From: Pseudomonadota bacterium
GTDB taxonomy: Bacteria; Chloroflexota; UBA6077; JAJPHF01
Assembly: GCA_021325365.1 (NCBI GenBank)
Contig: JAJPHF010000012.1
Coordinates: 1 to 61,489 of the forward strand
Direction of reading: 5' to 3'
Length of the DNA stretch: 61,489 bases
A program made the translations under genes and the position numbers. Of the stretch, positions 52,876 to 60,723 are shown one piece after another (position 1 is the stretch's first letter; the number at the start of each line of letters is the position of its first letter). Below the pieces are notes generated by a model. The model was not told the DNA's origin. It was given only the letters and a program-made list of their open reading frames with translations, and did no database searches.

Positions 52876-53214
52876 TTAGTCCTCCCCGCTCGCCGTCGAC
52901 ACGGCAGCCGCCCCCGGCGCGCCCACAGCGGGCAGCACCTTGTAGGCCTGGTCGGTCCGCCAGTGCAGGAGCGGCACGGCCCAGGGCGCCAGCCCCTCGA
53001 TGCTCGCCGCGGCCAGGTGGCGATTCAGCGCCTCGCGCGTCTCCCACTCGAAGACCACCAGCCCCTCGCCGGTCCCATCAAGGGCCGCGAGGACGCGCAC
53101 GCCGCGGCTGCCCGGCTGTCCGGCGACGCTGGCCGCCAGCGCCTGCGCCAGCCGCGGCGACTCCGCCGCGGCACCGGGCAGCCACCGATACCGAATCACG
53201 CGGACGTACGACAT
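52876..53214 (-). CDS. antibiotic-monooxygenase-like small protein
   Basis: A 112-residue protein resembling the ABM/dimeric alpha-beta-barrel fold: YVRVIRYRWLPGAAAESPRL at the start, LVVFEWETREALNRHLAAAS in the middle, which is the usual strand-helix hallmark. It may act as a cofactor-free oxygenase or merely bind small molecules. The ATG at 53214 follows GGGAGAGACGG; the upstream frame is not convincing. It is divergent from clpP. Confidence 0.72.
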   Translation of the reverse strand: MSYVRVIRYRWLPGAAAESPRLAQALAASVAGQPGSRGVRVLAALDGTGEGLVVFEWETREALNRHLAAASIEGLAPWAVPLLHWRTDQAYKVLPAVGAPGAAAVSTASGED

Positions 53215-53398
53215 CCGTCTCTCCCAACCGCGAGGTGCCTCGTCGCGGATGATACGGCAGGCCCCGCCCCTCGCGGCAAGCCATCCACCGGCCCGGGCTT
53301 GTGGACGACGGACCACCCGGCAAATGGCTAGTTGTCGGCCCGGGGGGGCAGGGTGGTAAGCTGTCTGCGAGCGCAGTGTCACGACAGGAGGCACTCTC

Positions 53399-54025
53399 GT
53401 GAACGACTTCCACAACCAGCTCGTCCCCATGGTCGTCGAGACGACCAACCGCGGGGAGCGGGCTTACGATATCTATTCCCTGCTACTGAAGGAACGCATT
53501 GTCTTTCTGGGCACGCCAATCAACGATCACGTCGCCAACCTGATCATCGCGCAGCTCCTGTTCCTTGACCGCGAGGACCCGGAGCGCGACATCCACATGT
53601 ACATCCACTCGCCGGGCGGCCTGATCACATCCGGGCTAGCGATCTACGACACCATGCAGCTTATCAAGCCCGACGTGAGCACGATCTGCGTCGGCATGGC
53701 CGCGAGCATGGGGGCGGTGCTGCTGTGCGGCGGCGCCAAGGGCAAGCGCTACGCGCTGCCCAACGCGACGGTTATGATCCACCAGGCGGCCGGCGGCTTC
53801 GAGGGCACGGCAGCCGACATCGAGATTCAGGCCAAAGAGATCTTGCGGCTACAGAACCGGATCCGCGAGATCCTTGCCTTCCACAGCGGCCAGCCGCTGG
53901 AGCGCGTGGCCCGTGACTCGGACCGCGACTTCTTCCTGACTCCCGAGCAGGCGAAGGACTACGGCATCATCGATGAGGTGATCGGCCACCCGTCGGAGGC
54001 GATGCAGAAGGACGGGGCGAAGTAG
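53399..54025 (+). CDS. clpP: ATP-dependent Clp protease proteolytic subunit
   Basis: A 208-residue ClpP serine protease with an intact catalytic triad: Ser103 in [13 protein letters not shown], His128 in [13 protein letters not shown] and Asp173 in [15 protein letters not shown]. The axial loop and handle regions look normal. It forms the two-ring chamber used by ClpX or ClpC; neither gene is adjacent. It starts with GTG at 53399 after CAGGAGGCACTC. A hairpin follows its stop. Confidence 0.96.
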   Translation: MNDFHNQLVPMVVETTNRGERAYDIYSLLLKERIVFLGTPINDHVANLIIAQLLFLDREDPERDIHMYIHSPGGLITSGLAIYDTMQLIKPDVSTICVGMAASMGAVLLCGGAKGKRYALPNATVMIHQAAGGFEGTAADIEIQAKEILRLQNRIREILAFHSGQPLERVARDSDRDFFLTPEQAKDYGIIDEVIGHPSEAMQKDGAK

Positions 54026-54048
54026 CCCACCCTCCGGTCGATACGCGA

Positions 54049-54082
54049 GACACCGCCGGGGCTGTACGGCCCCGGCGGTGTC
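54049..54082. terminator. hairpin between convergent clpP and receiver gene
   Basis: Perfect 14-base arms (54049-54062, 54069-54082) around a six-base loop, without a clear U-run. It probably ends clpP transcription and may serve the opposite gene as well. Confidence 0.75.
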
Positions 54083-54132
54083 GTCTGCCGCGGTGAAATG
54101 CCGTGTGCCGCTGATCGCCGTGCGGGAACCGG

Positions 54133-54501
54133 CTAGCCGCCCAGCACCTCTTCCACTTTCTCGAGCAGCGCCAACGGACTGAACGGCTTCGTGAAGAAGC
54201 CGTCCGCGCCCACCGCCGCCCCCCGTTCGCGGTCGGCCGTCTGCGCCATCGCGGTGAGCATCACCACGACGATCTCGTGCGTCTCGGGGTCGGACTTGAG
54301 CACCCGACACACCTCGAAGCCGTCGATCTCCGGCATGTTTACGTCGAGCAGCATCATGGCGGGCCGCTCGGCCCGCGCCAGCCGCAGCGCCTCGGCCCCG
54401 TCGCTGGCTTCGAGGATCTGATAGCGCGTCTCGTCGGCCAGCGTCGCCGTCACCAGGCGGCGCACGGCCGGCTCGTCGTCCGCGAGCAAGATCTTCTTCA
54501 C
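54133..54501 (-). CDS. single-domain response regulator
   Basis: A 122-residue CheY-like receiver with no output domain. The acidic pair is in LLADDEPAVRRLV, the phosphate acceptor Asp53 in MLLDVNMPEIDG, the Thr switch in VVMLTAMAQ and Lys in FFTKPFSPLALLEK. It would relay phosphate or act by protein contact. The GTG at 54501 follows GGGAG; an upstream start at 54540 is possible. No histidine kinase is in the window. Confidence 0.9.
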   Translation of the reverse strand: MKKILLADDEPAVRRLVTATLADETRYQILEASDGAEALRLARAERPAMMLLDVNMPEIDGFEVCRVLKSDPETHEIVVVMLTAMAQTADRERGAAVGADGFFTKPFSPLALLEKVEEVLGG

Positions 54502-54590
54502 GCCCGGCTCCCTACCGTTAGAGACGATAAGCCGGCCCACGCGAGGCTGTCAAATTTGCGTGGGCCGCGGCGCGGCGGCGTCCCAACCAG

Positions 54591-54627
54591 CGCGGACGGC
54601 GGGGGCGCGGTGCCCCCGCCGTCCGCG
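54591..54627. terminator. strong G/C hairpin
   Basis: Perfect 16-base arms (54591-54606 and 54612-54627) around a five-base loop. It lies between the PaaA-like gene's stop (54723) and the receiver gene's start on the minus strand, a likely end for the catabolic operon transcript. Confidence 0.75.
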
Positions 54628-54722
54628 ACGGCTGCTCACGTGACCGTCTGGTACCTTGTCGGGGACGATTGGCTAGGGTGTGGGCAGGCCGCCACACCCT
54701 GCCATCGCCCCTTGGCAGCCGA

Positions 54723-55448
54723 TTAGTGGTACTTGCGACCCGCCTCGGGGTCGGGCTGGCGCAGCCCCATCTTGGCGATGAGCGGCTTCACCTCGTCGAT
54801 GAACTGCTGGCGCTGCTCGGCGTTCATGCGGCGCTTGAGGCCCCAGTAGATGTAGCGCTCGCTGCGCTTGGACTCGCTCTGGCCGAAGGAGTCGAGCGCC
54901 AGCGGGTACCAGCGGTCGAGCGCGGCCTGCGCCTCCTCCTTGCCCTCGGGCGTGCGGCACAGCTCGACGAGCTTCGCGGTGCCGTAGTTCACGTGGCCGA
55001 CTTCATCGCGCATGATGTCCGGCAGCACGTCGGACAGCGGCTGGAAGCTACAGTTCTCGAACTCCTCGAGCTGGTAGCGACCAACGCGGTCCATCAGGAA
55101 GCCGAACACCGCCACGTCGGCCCAGGTCGGCATGCCGGCGCGGAACGCCTCGACGTAGCGCTCCTCGCGCGGGCGCCAGATCACCCAGGTCGCGTCGTGG
55201 CCCAGGTCGTTCAGCAGCCCGTTCATCTTGCGGAAGTGGTCGACCTCCTCGGTGGCCGTCTGCCCCATCTTCCACAGGTCGTAGGCGCTCGGCGCGCGGT
55301 GGCCGGTCCAGCCCTCGGGCACGTAGATGTTCGGGCCACCGATCTCGCAGTCGGCCTGGATGGTGAGCACTCGGACCAGCAGGTCCTGGTACTCCTTGTC
55401 CATCTTTTCGAACTCGGCCTTCGTCGTGACCTTGTCGGTAAACGCCAT
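54723..55448 (-). CDS. PaaA/PaaC-like diiron oxygenase subunit (protein A)
   Basis: A 241-residue ferritin-like protein of the phenylacetyl-CoA epoxidase (PF05138) type. Diiron ligand candidates are Glu35 (IQADCE), Glu68-xx-His71 (EEVDH), a Glu near 131 and Glu149-xx-His152 (DEVGH). It is paralogous to the protein at 58990: both share VAxFxxxxDRVGxYQL and EEAQAAxxxWxPxALDxFG. Both keep the ligands, unlike PaaC in the classical complex, which has lost them. It lacks PaaB, PaaD and PaaE partners here. The ATG at 55448 follows AAAGAGGAGTAAAG. It is the last gene of the operon from the paaX side. Confidence 0.84.
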   Translation of the reverse strand: MAFTDKVTTKAEFEKMDKEYQDLLVRVLTIQADCEIGGPNIYVPEGWTGHRAPSAYDLWKMGQTATEEVDHFRKMNGLLNDLGHDATWVIWRPREERYVEAFRAGMPTWADVAVFGFLMDRVGRYQLEEFENCSFQPLSDVLPDIMRDEVGHVNYGTAKLVELCRTPEGKEEAQAALDRWYPLALDSFGQSESKRSERYIYWGLKRRMNAEQRQQFIDEVKPLIAKMGLRQPDPEAGRKYH

Positions 55449-55497
55449 GACTTTACTCCTCTTTCCCTGAGGCCGCGCACCGGCTGAGCCACGCAGG

Positions 55498-55527
55498 CTC
55501 AGCACTCAGCGCTCAGCACTCAGCACT
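55498..55527. repeat. CAGCNNT heptamer repeats
   Basis: Four tandem copies (CAGCACT, CAGCGCT, CAGCACT, CAGCACT) ending at the stop codon of the NuoF-like gene. It belongs to the same family as the loci at 17737, 57127 and 60606, without an inverted partner. Confidence 0.75.
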
Positions 55528-56779
55528 ACGCGGGGCAGGTGCCATGTTCGACGTGATGCTGGAAGTCTTCTGGGAACAGCTTGAGCGCGCTCTGAATTGG
55601 CGCCGCGGGCATGCTGATGAGGCTGCAGAAGCCTTTGCCACGGGCGAACTGAATGACGCGATCTACGGTGCCCAGCACCGCCGCCGGCGCCTTGCCGCTC
55701 TGCACCTGATCGAGAATCCGTACCAGCTGCTGCGTCTCCATCTGACAGGCGGGGCACTGGCCGCACGACTCGGCGGCGAAGAACTGCGCGATCCGCTGCA
55801 CCTCCTCCACCATGCAGGTGCCTGCCGGATAGAACGTCATGACGCCACAGCCCAGCGACGACCCAGCATCGCGGAACGCCTGGTAGTCGAGCGGCAGGTC
55901 GAGGGCGTCCGGCAGGAGGAAGCCGCTCGACGGGCCGCCGGGCAGAATGGCGCGCAACGGCCGCGGGTCGTCCAGCCCCCCGGCACAGTCCTCGAAGAGG
56001 GTGCGCAGCGGCGTCCCGAACGGCAGCTCGTAGATGCCCGGGCGCTTCACGCGCTCCATCGTCGTGAACAGCATCGTGCCAGGACTATCGGGCGTGCCGA
56101 TGGACCGAAACCACTCGGCGCCGCGGGCCACGATCGCCGGTACGTTCGCCAGCGTCTCGACGTTGTTCACAACCGTCGGCATCCCGTGCAGCCCATTCGT
56201 CGCCGGGTAGGGCGGCTTCTGCCGCGGCAGCGCCTTCTTGCCCTCCAGGCTCTCCACCGCCGCCGAGTCCTCGCCGGCCACGTAGGTCGTCTCGGCCTGG
56301 TGGATGCGCACGGCGATGCCGTAGTCGGTGCCGAACAGCCGCTCGCCGACGTAGCCCGCGTCCTCCGCCTCCACCAGCGCCCGCTGCAGGCTATCCTGCG
56401 CCGCGGCGTACTCGCGGTTCACGTACAAGTAGGCTTCCCGCGCGCCGATCGCGTAGCTCGCCAGCAGCAGGCCCTCCAGCACCTTGTGCGGGTAGTTCTC
56501 CATCAGGTAGCGGTCTTTGCGGCTGCCCGGCTCGTCCTCGCCGCCGTTGCAGACGACGTACTTGCGCTCGCCGGGCGCCTCGGCCGCGAACTGCCACTTG
56601 CGGCCCACGGGGAACGCCGCGCCGCCGCGCCCGCGCAGCCCGCTCTCGGTCACCGTGGCCAGCACCGCCGCGCCGGAGCCTTCCGTCACCGCCCGCCGCC
56701 ACGCGCCGTAGCCGCCCTGCTCCTGGTAGGCCGCGAAGCGCTCCGGCCCGCTCTCGCTCGTGAGTAGTATCTTTTCCAT
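55526..56779 (-). CDS. NuoF-like NADH-binding flavoprotein
   Basis: A 417-residue homologue of complex I subunit NuoF and of HoxF/formate dehydrogenase beta subunits. FMN/NADH site: SGLRGRGGAAFPVGRKWQFA near residue 48, CNGGEDEPGSRKDRYLMENY, and VAGEDSAAVESLEGKKALPR. The [4Fe-4S] site ESCGQCPACQMETQQL with a fourth Cys in GFCSL completes the set. It would take electrons from NADH. It overlaps the NuoE-like gene upstream by one base and lies next to the PaaA-like gene, so it may supply electrons to the diiron proteins. Confidence 0.9.
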   Translation of the reverse strand: MEKILLTSESGPERFAAYQEQGGYGAWRRAVTEGSGAAVLATVTESGLRGRGGAAFPVGRKWQFAAEAPGERKYVVCNGGEDEPGSRKDRYLMENYPHKVLEGLLLASYAIGAREAYLYVNREYAAAQDSLQRALVEAEDAGYVGERLFGTDYGIAVRIHQAETTYVAGEDSAAVESLEGKKALPRQKPPYPATNGLHGMPTVVNNVETLANVPAIVARGAEWFRSIGTPDSPGTMLFTTMERVKRPGIYELPFGTPLRTLFEDCAGGLDDPRPLRAILPGGPSSGFLLPDALDLPLDYQAFRDAGSSLGCGVMTFYPAGTCMVEEVQRIAQFFAAESCGQCPACQMETQQLVRILDQVQSGKAPAAVLGTVDRVIQFARGKGFCSLISMPAAPIQSALKLFPEDFQHHVEHGTCPA

Positions 56780-57114
56780 CAGAACAGCCCAGCATCCAGC
56801 AGCTCGAAGATCAGCGTCTTCAGCGACGGATCGATGCCCTCCTCCAGTCGCGTGACCGGCGGCCCGCCCTCCGCGTGCCTCGCGATGTCCTCGACGTCGC
56901 CCTCGCTAACGTGCGCGTACCAGGTGCGCTCGGGGTACAGCACGATGTTCGGCCCGTCCTGACACGCCCCGAAGCACATGTAGGGACGCACCTCGCAGTT
57001 CTCGCAGCCCGCTAGCCGTCCCTGGAGCTGCTCCATCAGCTTCCCCGCGCCGCGCGCCAGACAGTCCACGTTTTGACACACGAGCACGTAATGAGACTTC
57101 TCTGGCTCCATCAC
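56779..57114 (-). CDS. NuoE-like thioredoxin-fold [2Fe-2S] ferredoxin
   Basis: A 111-residue thioredoxin-like [2Fe-2S] protein: first Cys pair in VLVCQNVDCLARGA, second in YMCFGACQDGPNIV, with two further Cys in GCENCEV. It corresponds to the C-terminal domain of NuoE and lacks the N-terminal helical part. It would pass electrons between the NuoF-like partner and an acceptor. Its stop overlaps the start of that gene by one base, so they are coupled. Confidence 0.86.
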   Translation of the reverse strand: MMEPEKSHYVLVCQNVDCLARGAGKLMEQLQGRLAGCENCEVRPYMCFGACQDGPNIVLYPERTWYAHVSEGDVEDIARHAEGGPPVTRLEEGIDPSLKTLIFELLDAGLF

Positions 57115-57126
57115 GGCGCTCTCCTT

Positions 57127-57222
57127 AGCTGTCAGCTGTCAGCTATCAGCTATCAGCAATTAGCCATGCGCTTGGTCTTTCAGCCACCATCGGCTGATAG
57201 CTGACGGCTGATGGCTGACCGC
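57127..57222. repeat. inverted pair of CAGCNNT heptamer repeats
   Basis: Five CAGCNNT copies at 57127-57160 and five in reverse at 57191-57222, separated by about 30 bases between the CoA-transferase and NuoE-like genes. The two arms can pair. Confidence 0.82.
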
Positions 57223-57225
57223 TCA

Positions 57226-58182
57226 TTAATAACCATAATCCACGGGGGCCGCGTACCGGTGCTCGCGCGGCAGCAGCGCCTGCCGCCGCGCCTCCCCGAG
57301 CCGCGCCAGGTAGCCCGCGCGGTCCGGCACGCCCTCCACCCAGGTGGCCAGCCAGCTCGCGAATCCCTCCGGCGTCCGCGTCGCCGCGTGGTACTCGTCA
57401 AAGTAGGCGTTGTCGCGTCCGTAATAGCCCTGCACCGGCGAGGGATGCGCCCCGAACGGCTCGTGGACCACCGCGTCCACCCGAAACCCCGGCAGCAGGA
57501 CCCGGTTCGGGTCGCTCAGGATCACCTCGCGCGGCACGATCTCCTCGGCCACCAGGATCACCCGCTGGCTTGCCAGCCCCGCCTCGCGCGTCACTCCCAG
57601 GTTGCCCCAGGCGTGCGCGTTCCCGTCTGCATCGGCCCGCTGCACCTGCAAGATCGCCACGTCCGGCTCCAAGGCGGGCACCAGCACCAAGGGTTCGGAC
57701 GCAAATGGCCCCTCATCGGGCCCCTGGCTCCCAGCCCCTGATCCCTGGCCCCGGACGACGCGGAGCGTCGGGTTGCTGTCCAGCAGGTTGCTGCCGAGCG
57801 TGCTGCGCGTCGGCAGGTAGGGCACGCCGTGCGCGCCCGCCAGCAGGGCTAACGCCAGCGTGTAGTTGCTGTGGTCTACGATCGCGAGCGGCCGCGGGAT
57901 GCCGTGCTCGGCCGCGCGCCGGTAGTTGTGGCCGAGCCCCGCGCTCACGTTGCCCACCCACGCCGCGATCACGCGCGCCGCGCAGCCCGCGCCGATCAGC
58001 TGGTCGAACAGCATGTCCGAGATCGGCCCCACCAGCGTCAGGTCGCGCCGCCGCTGGCGGATCAGCTCGTGGCCCGCGGCGAACGGGATCAGCGACTCCA
58101 GCGCCGTCCCCATCACCACGGACGCGCCGTCCGGCACCAGCCGGGCCACCGCCTCGCGCATCGTGCACAGCTTATCAGGCAT
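57226..58182 (-). CDS. CoA-transferase subunit A (glutaconate/3-oxoacid type)
   Basis: A 318-residue CoA-transferase alpha subunit, similar to GctA: MREAVARLVPDGASVVMGTA, LTLVGPISDMLFDQLIGAG, HGVPYLPTRSTLGSNLLDSN and AILQVQRADADGNAHAWGNL. It activates an organic acid as its CoA ester together with a beta subunit not seen in this window. Around residue 147 a Gly/Ser-rich insert (RGQGSGAGSQGPDEG) is encoded by a CCCCTGG-type repeat and is probably a recent insertion. Its ATG overlaps the 3' end of the hydratase gene by eight bases. Confidence 0.86.
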   Translation of the reverse strand: MPDKLCTMREAVARLVPDGASVVMGTALESLIPFAAGHELIRQRRRDLTLVGPISDMLFDQLIGAGCAARVIAAWVGNVSAGLGHNYRRAAEHGIPRPLAIVDHSNYTLALALLAGAHGVPYLPTRSTLGSNLLDSNPTLRVVRGQGSGAGSQGPDEGPFASEPLVLVPALEPDVAILQVQRADADGNAHAWGNLGVTREAGLASQRVILVAEEIVPREVILSDPNRVLLPGFRVDAVVHEPFGAHPSPVQGYYGRDNAYFDEYHAATRTPEGFASWLATWVEGVPDRAGYLARLGEARRQALLPREHRYAAPVDYGY

Positions 58183-58939
58183 CCTGCCACACCGGCGCGC
58201 GCTTCTCCAGAAACGCGCGCAGCCCCTCTGTCGCGTCGCGCGTCGCCATCAGCTCGTCGCGGTAGACGGCCTCCGCGCGCGCCAGCCGCGCCCGCCAGCC
58301 GCCCTCCGCCGCCCACATCGCCCGCCGCGTCGCCCGCAGCGCCGCCGCGCTCAGGCCCCGCAGCCGCGTGAGCAACGCGTCCGTCGCCGCCCCAAGCTCG
58401 GCCTCGGGGACAACCTGGCTCACCAGCCCCAGCGACTGCGCCTCGGCGGCCGAGACGATCTCGCCCGTCAGCACCAGCCGCAGCACCGCCCGCGCGCCCA
58501 GCCACTGCGGTAGCACCGCGGCCGCGACCGGCGGGAACACGCCCAGCCGGATCTCCGGGAACCCCAGCTCCGCCGTCTCGGCGGCCAGCACGAAATCGCA
58601 GAACGCCGCCAGCTCGCAGCCGCCGCCCAGCGCCCGCCCGTGCACCACGGCGACCGTCGGCACGGCGAGCGCCGCCAGCCGCTCGAACACCGCGTGGAAC
58701 TCGGCCAGCATCGGCTCGTACGACTCGCCCAGGTGCTCGCCCACGTCCACGCCCGCCGAGAACGCGCGCCCCGCCCCCGCCACCACGAGCGCGTGCAGCC
58801 CCGGCTCGCTCGCCAGGCTGTCCAGCGCCGCCTGCAGCTCGCGCATCACCGCGATGGTGATGACGTTCAGCGGCGGGCGGTCGAGCGTCAGCCGCGCTAC
58901 GCCGTCCGCGACGGCCAGGTGCACGTATTCGTAGCTCAT
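58175..58939 (-). CDS. enoyl-CoA hydratase/isomerase family protein (1)
   Basis: A 254-residue crotonase: RLTLDRPPLNVITIAVMREL, GAGRAFSAGVDVGEHLGESY (oxyanion hole), ALGGGCELAAFCDFVLAAET and ELGFPEIRLGVFPPVAAAVL. The catalytic Glu pair of classical hydratases is partly changed (GFPEI keeps one Glu; the other in GHCLGGG-type helix is GGGCEL). It may act as a hydratase, isomerase or ring-opening enzyme on CoA esters. The ATG at 58939 has a weak ribosome site; a longer frame upstream is shadow of the PaaA-like gene. Confidence 0.85.
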   Translation of the reverse strand: MSYEYVHLAVADGVARLTLDRPPLNVITIAVMRELQAALDSLASEPGLHALVVAGAGRAFSAGVDVGEHLGESYEPMLAEFHAVFERLAALAVPTVAVVHGRALGGGCELAAFCDFVLAAETAELGFPEIRLGVFPPVAAAVLPQWLGARAVLRLVLTGEIVSAAEAQSLGLVSQVVPEAELGAATDALLTRLRGLSAAALRATRRAMWAAEGGWRARLARAEAVYRDELMATRDATEGLRAFLEKRAPVWQDA

Positions 58940-58989
58940 CGCCGTCGGCTGGCTGGAGGCGCGCGGCCGCCAGCCAGCCGCTCCCCCTG

Positions 58990-59748
58990 CTACAGCACGC
59001 GCCGGTTGGCCATCGGATCGGGCATCTCCAGGCCCATGCCGGCGAGGAGCCGCCCGACCTCCTCGAGGTACATCTTGCGGGCCTCCTCGTTCCGCCACTT
59101 CTTGATGCCCAGCCGCACGGCCAGCTCGCTGCCCTCGGAGTCCGAGTGCCCAAACATGTCGAGCGCCCGCGGGAACCACTTGTTCACCGCCGCCTGGGCC
59201 TCCTCCTTGTCGCCGTAGTAGTTCTCGTCGTTGGCGATGCGCTTGAGCGCGTTCGCGCCGAAGCCGATGTGCAGCTGCTCCTCCGCCAGCATCAGCGGGA
59301 TCGCGCGCGCCAGCGGCCCGTAGCTGCACTCCTGGAACGAGCGAAGCTGGTAGATGCCGACGCGGTCGACGAACATCGCGAACGCCGCCACGTCGCTCCA
59401 CTTCTCGAACTCCATGTTGAACGAGTCCAGCTTGTGCTCGCCCATGTGGCGATTCAGCAAGTCTTGGATCAGCGCCTCGCCCTCGGGGCCGAAGTCCTCC
59501 AGCAGCTTGCAGATCTGGTAGCCGTGGCGCATCTCGTCGGCGACGATGCGCGCCTCGGTCCAGCGATCGTCCAGCGACGGCGACCTGTCCAGCCACGGGC
59601 GGTGCTGCTGCACCGACGCGAACTCCGTATCCGCCTGGACGTACAGCAGGCGCTTCAGGAACTTCGCGTAGTCCTCGGGCAGCTCCTGCGGCGACTCGAA
59701 CTTGCGCACGCCCTGGAACTCGCCCCACTGGGCCTCTCGCGTAATCAT
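58990..59748 (-). CDS. PaaA-like diiron oxygenase subunit (protein B)
   Basis: A 252-residue ferritin-like protein paralogous to the one at 54723. Diiron ligand candidates are Glu42 (VQADTE), Glu72-xx-His75 (DEMRH), Glu140 (SFQEC) and Glu157-xx-His160 (EEQLH), a complete set. It would activate oxygen for epoxidation or hydroxylation of a CoA thioester, as PaaA does for phenylacetyl-CoA. Classical PaaA is near 310-330 residues, so this is a short version. It is flanked by two enoyl-CoA hydratase genes. The ATG at 59748 lies downstream of GGAGTTAGGGAAGC. Confidence 0.86.
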   Translation of the reverse strand: MITREAQWGEFQGVRKFESPQELPEDYAKFLKRLLYVQADTEFASVQQHRPWLDRSPSLDDRWTEARIVADEMRHGYQICKLLEDFGPEGEALIQDLLNRHMGEHKLDSFNMEFEKWSDVAAFAMFVDRVGIYQLRSFQECSYGPLARAIPLMLAEEQLHIGFGANALKRIANDENYYGDKEEAQAAVNKWFPRALDMFGHSDSEGSELAVRLGIKKWRNEEARKMYLEEVGRLLAGMGLEMPDPMANRRVL

Positions 59749-59805
59749 GCTTCCCTAACTCCCTAACCCCCTTCCCCAGAGGGAAGGGACGACGACACGT
59801 ACCCG

Positions 59806-60588
59806 CTACTTGCCCTGCCAGGTGGGCTTGCGCTTCTCCGCGAAGGCCCCCATCCCTTCGGCGGCGTCCTGGGTCTCGAAGATGCGGCGCAGGATCTCCC
59901 GCTCGATGAGATTACCGTACTCCAGCGCCACTTCCTTCCCCTGCTGGGCGGCAATCTTCACGCCGCCGACCGCCAGCGCCGGGCCGTTGGCCAGCTTGTC
60001 GGCGTACTCCATCGTCTTCGGGAGCAGCTCATCGCTGTCGAACAGCTTGTCGACAATGCCCAGCTCCAGCGCGCGCTCCGGCACCACGCCCTCGCCCGTC
60101 ACCATCAGGTCCATCGCCTTCGAGATGCCGATCAGGCGCGGCAGGCGCTGCGTGCCGCCGGTGCCCGGAATGACACCCAGCGTGATCTCCGGCAGGCCGA
60201 TGCGCGGCGGGCGCTCCCCGCCCCGCCCCATGAAGCGCATGTCGCAGGCCAGCGCGATCTCCAGGCCGCCGCCCAGGCAGTGGCCGTTGATCGCCGCGAT
60301 GACGAGCTTTGGCGTGCGCTCCAGCTTCGCCAGCGTCTCGTGGGCGTGGATGTCGAACATCGTGCGGTAGTGGTCGTTGCCCTCGGCCAGCGCCTTCACG
60401 TCGGCGCCCGCGCAGAAGAAGCCGGGCAGCTCGCTCGTGATGACGACGACCTTCACGTCCTCGTCCCAGCGCGCCTCGTAGATCGCCTGGTCCAGCTCCT
60501 TCATGAACTCGTGGTTGTAGGAGTTGGCCGGGGGCCGGTTGAACTTGATGACGCCGACCTTGCCCTCTTTGCTCAGCGCAACCGCCAC
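59806..60588 (-). CDS. enoyl-CoA hydratase/isomerase family protein (2)
   Basis: A 260-residue crotonase: VGVIKFNRPPANSYNHEFMK, GFFCAGADVKALAEGNDHYR (oxyanion hole), HCLGGGLEIALACDMRFMGR with catalytic Glu and GLPEITLGVIPGTGGTQRLP with the second Glu, so hydratase activity is likely. It starts with GTG at 60588 after GGAGACTCCCC. It is the first gene after paaX and may hydrate or open ring-derived enoyl-CoA. Confidence 0.92.
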   Translation of the reverse strand: MAVALSKEGKVGVIKFNRPPANSYNHEFMKELDQAIYEARWDEDVKVVVITSELPGFFCAGADVKALAEGNDHYRTMFDIHAHETLAKLERTPKLVIAAINGHCLGGGLEIALACDMRFMGRGGERPPRIGLPEITLGVIPGTGGTQRLPRLIGISKAMDLMVTGEGVVPERALELGIVDKLFDSDELLPKTMEYADKLANGPALAVGGVKIAAQQGKEVALEYGNLIEREILRRIFETQDAAEGMGAFAEKRKPTWQGK

Positions 60589-60605
60589 GGGGAGTCTCCT
60601 CTCGA

Positions 60606-60723
60606 AAGCTGTCAGCCGTAAGCTTTCAGCATTCAGCTATCAGCCGTCAGCTATCAGCGTTCAGCTATCAGCCCGCCGCTTGCTGGCCCGCCGCTGACAG
60701 CTGACGGCTGACGGCTGACAGCT
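60606..60723. repeat. inverted pair of CAGCNNT heptamer repeats, partly inside paaX
   Basis: Heptamers (CAGCCGT, CAGCATT, CAGCTAT and variants) at 60606-60672 and reverse copies (ACAGCTG, ACGGCTG) at 60692-60723. The second arm is read as coding in the paaX 3' end, giving QLSAVSRQLSA. Confidence 0.82.
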
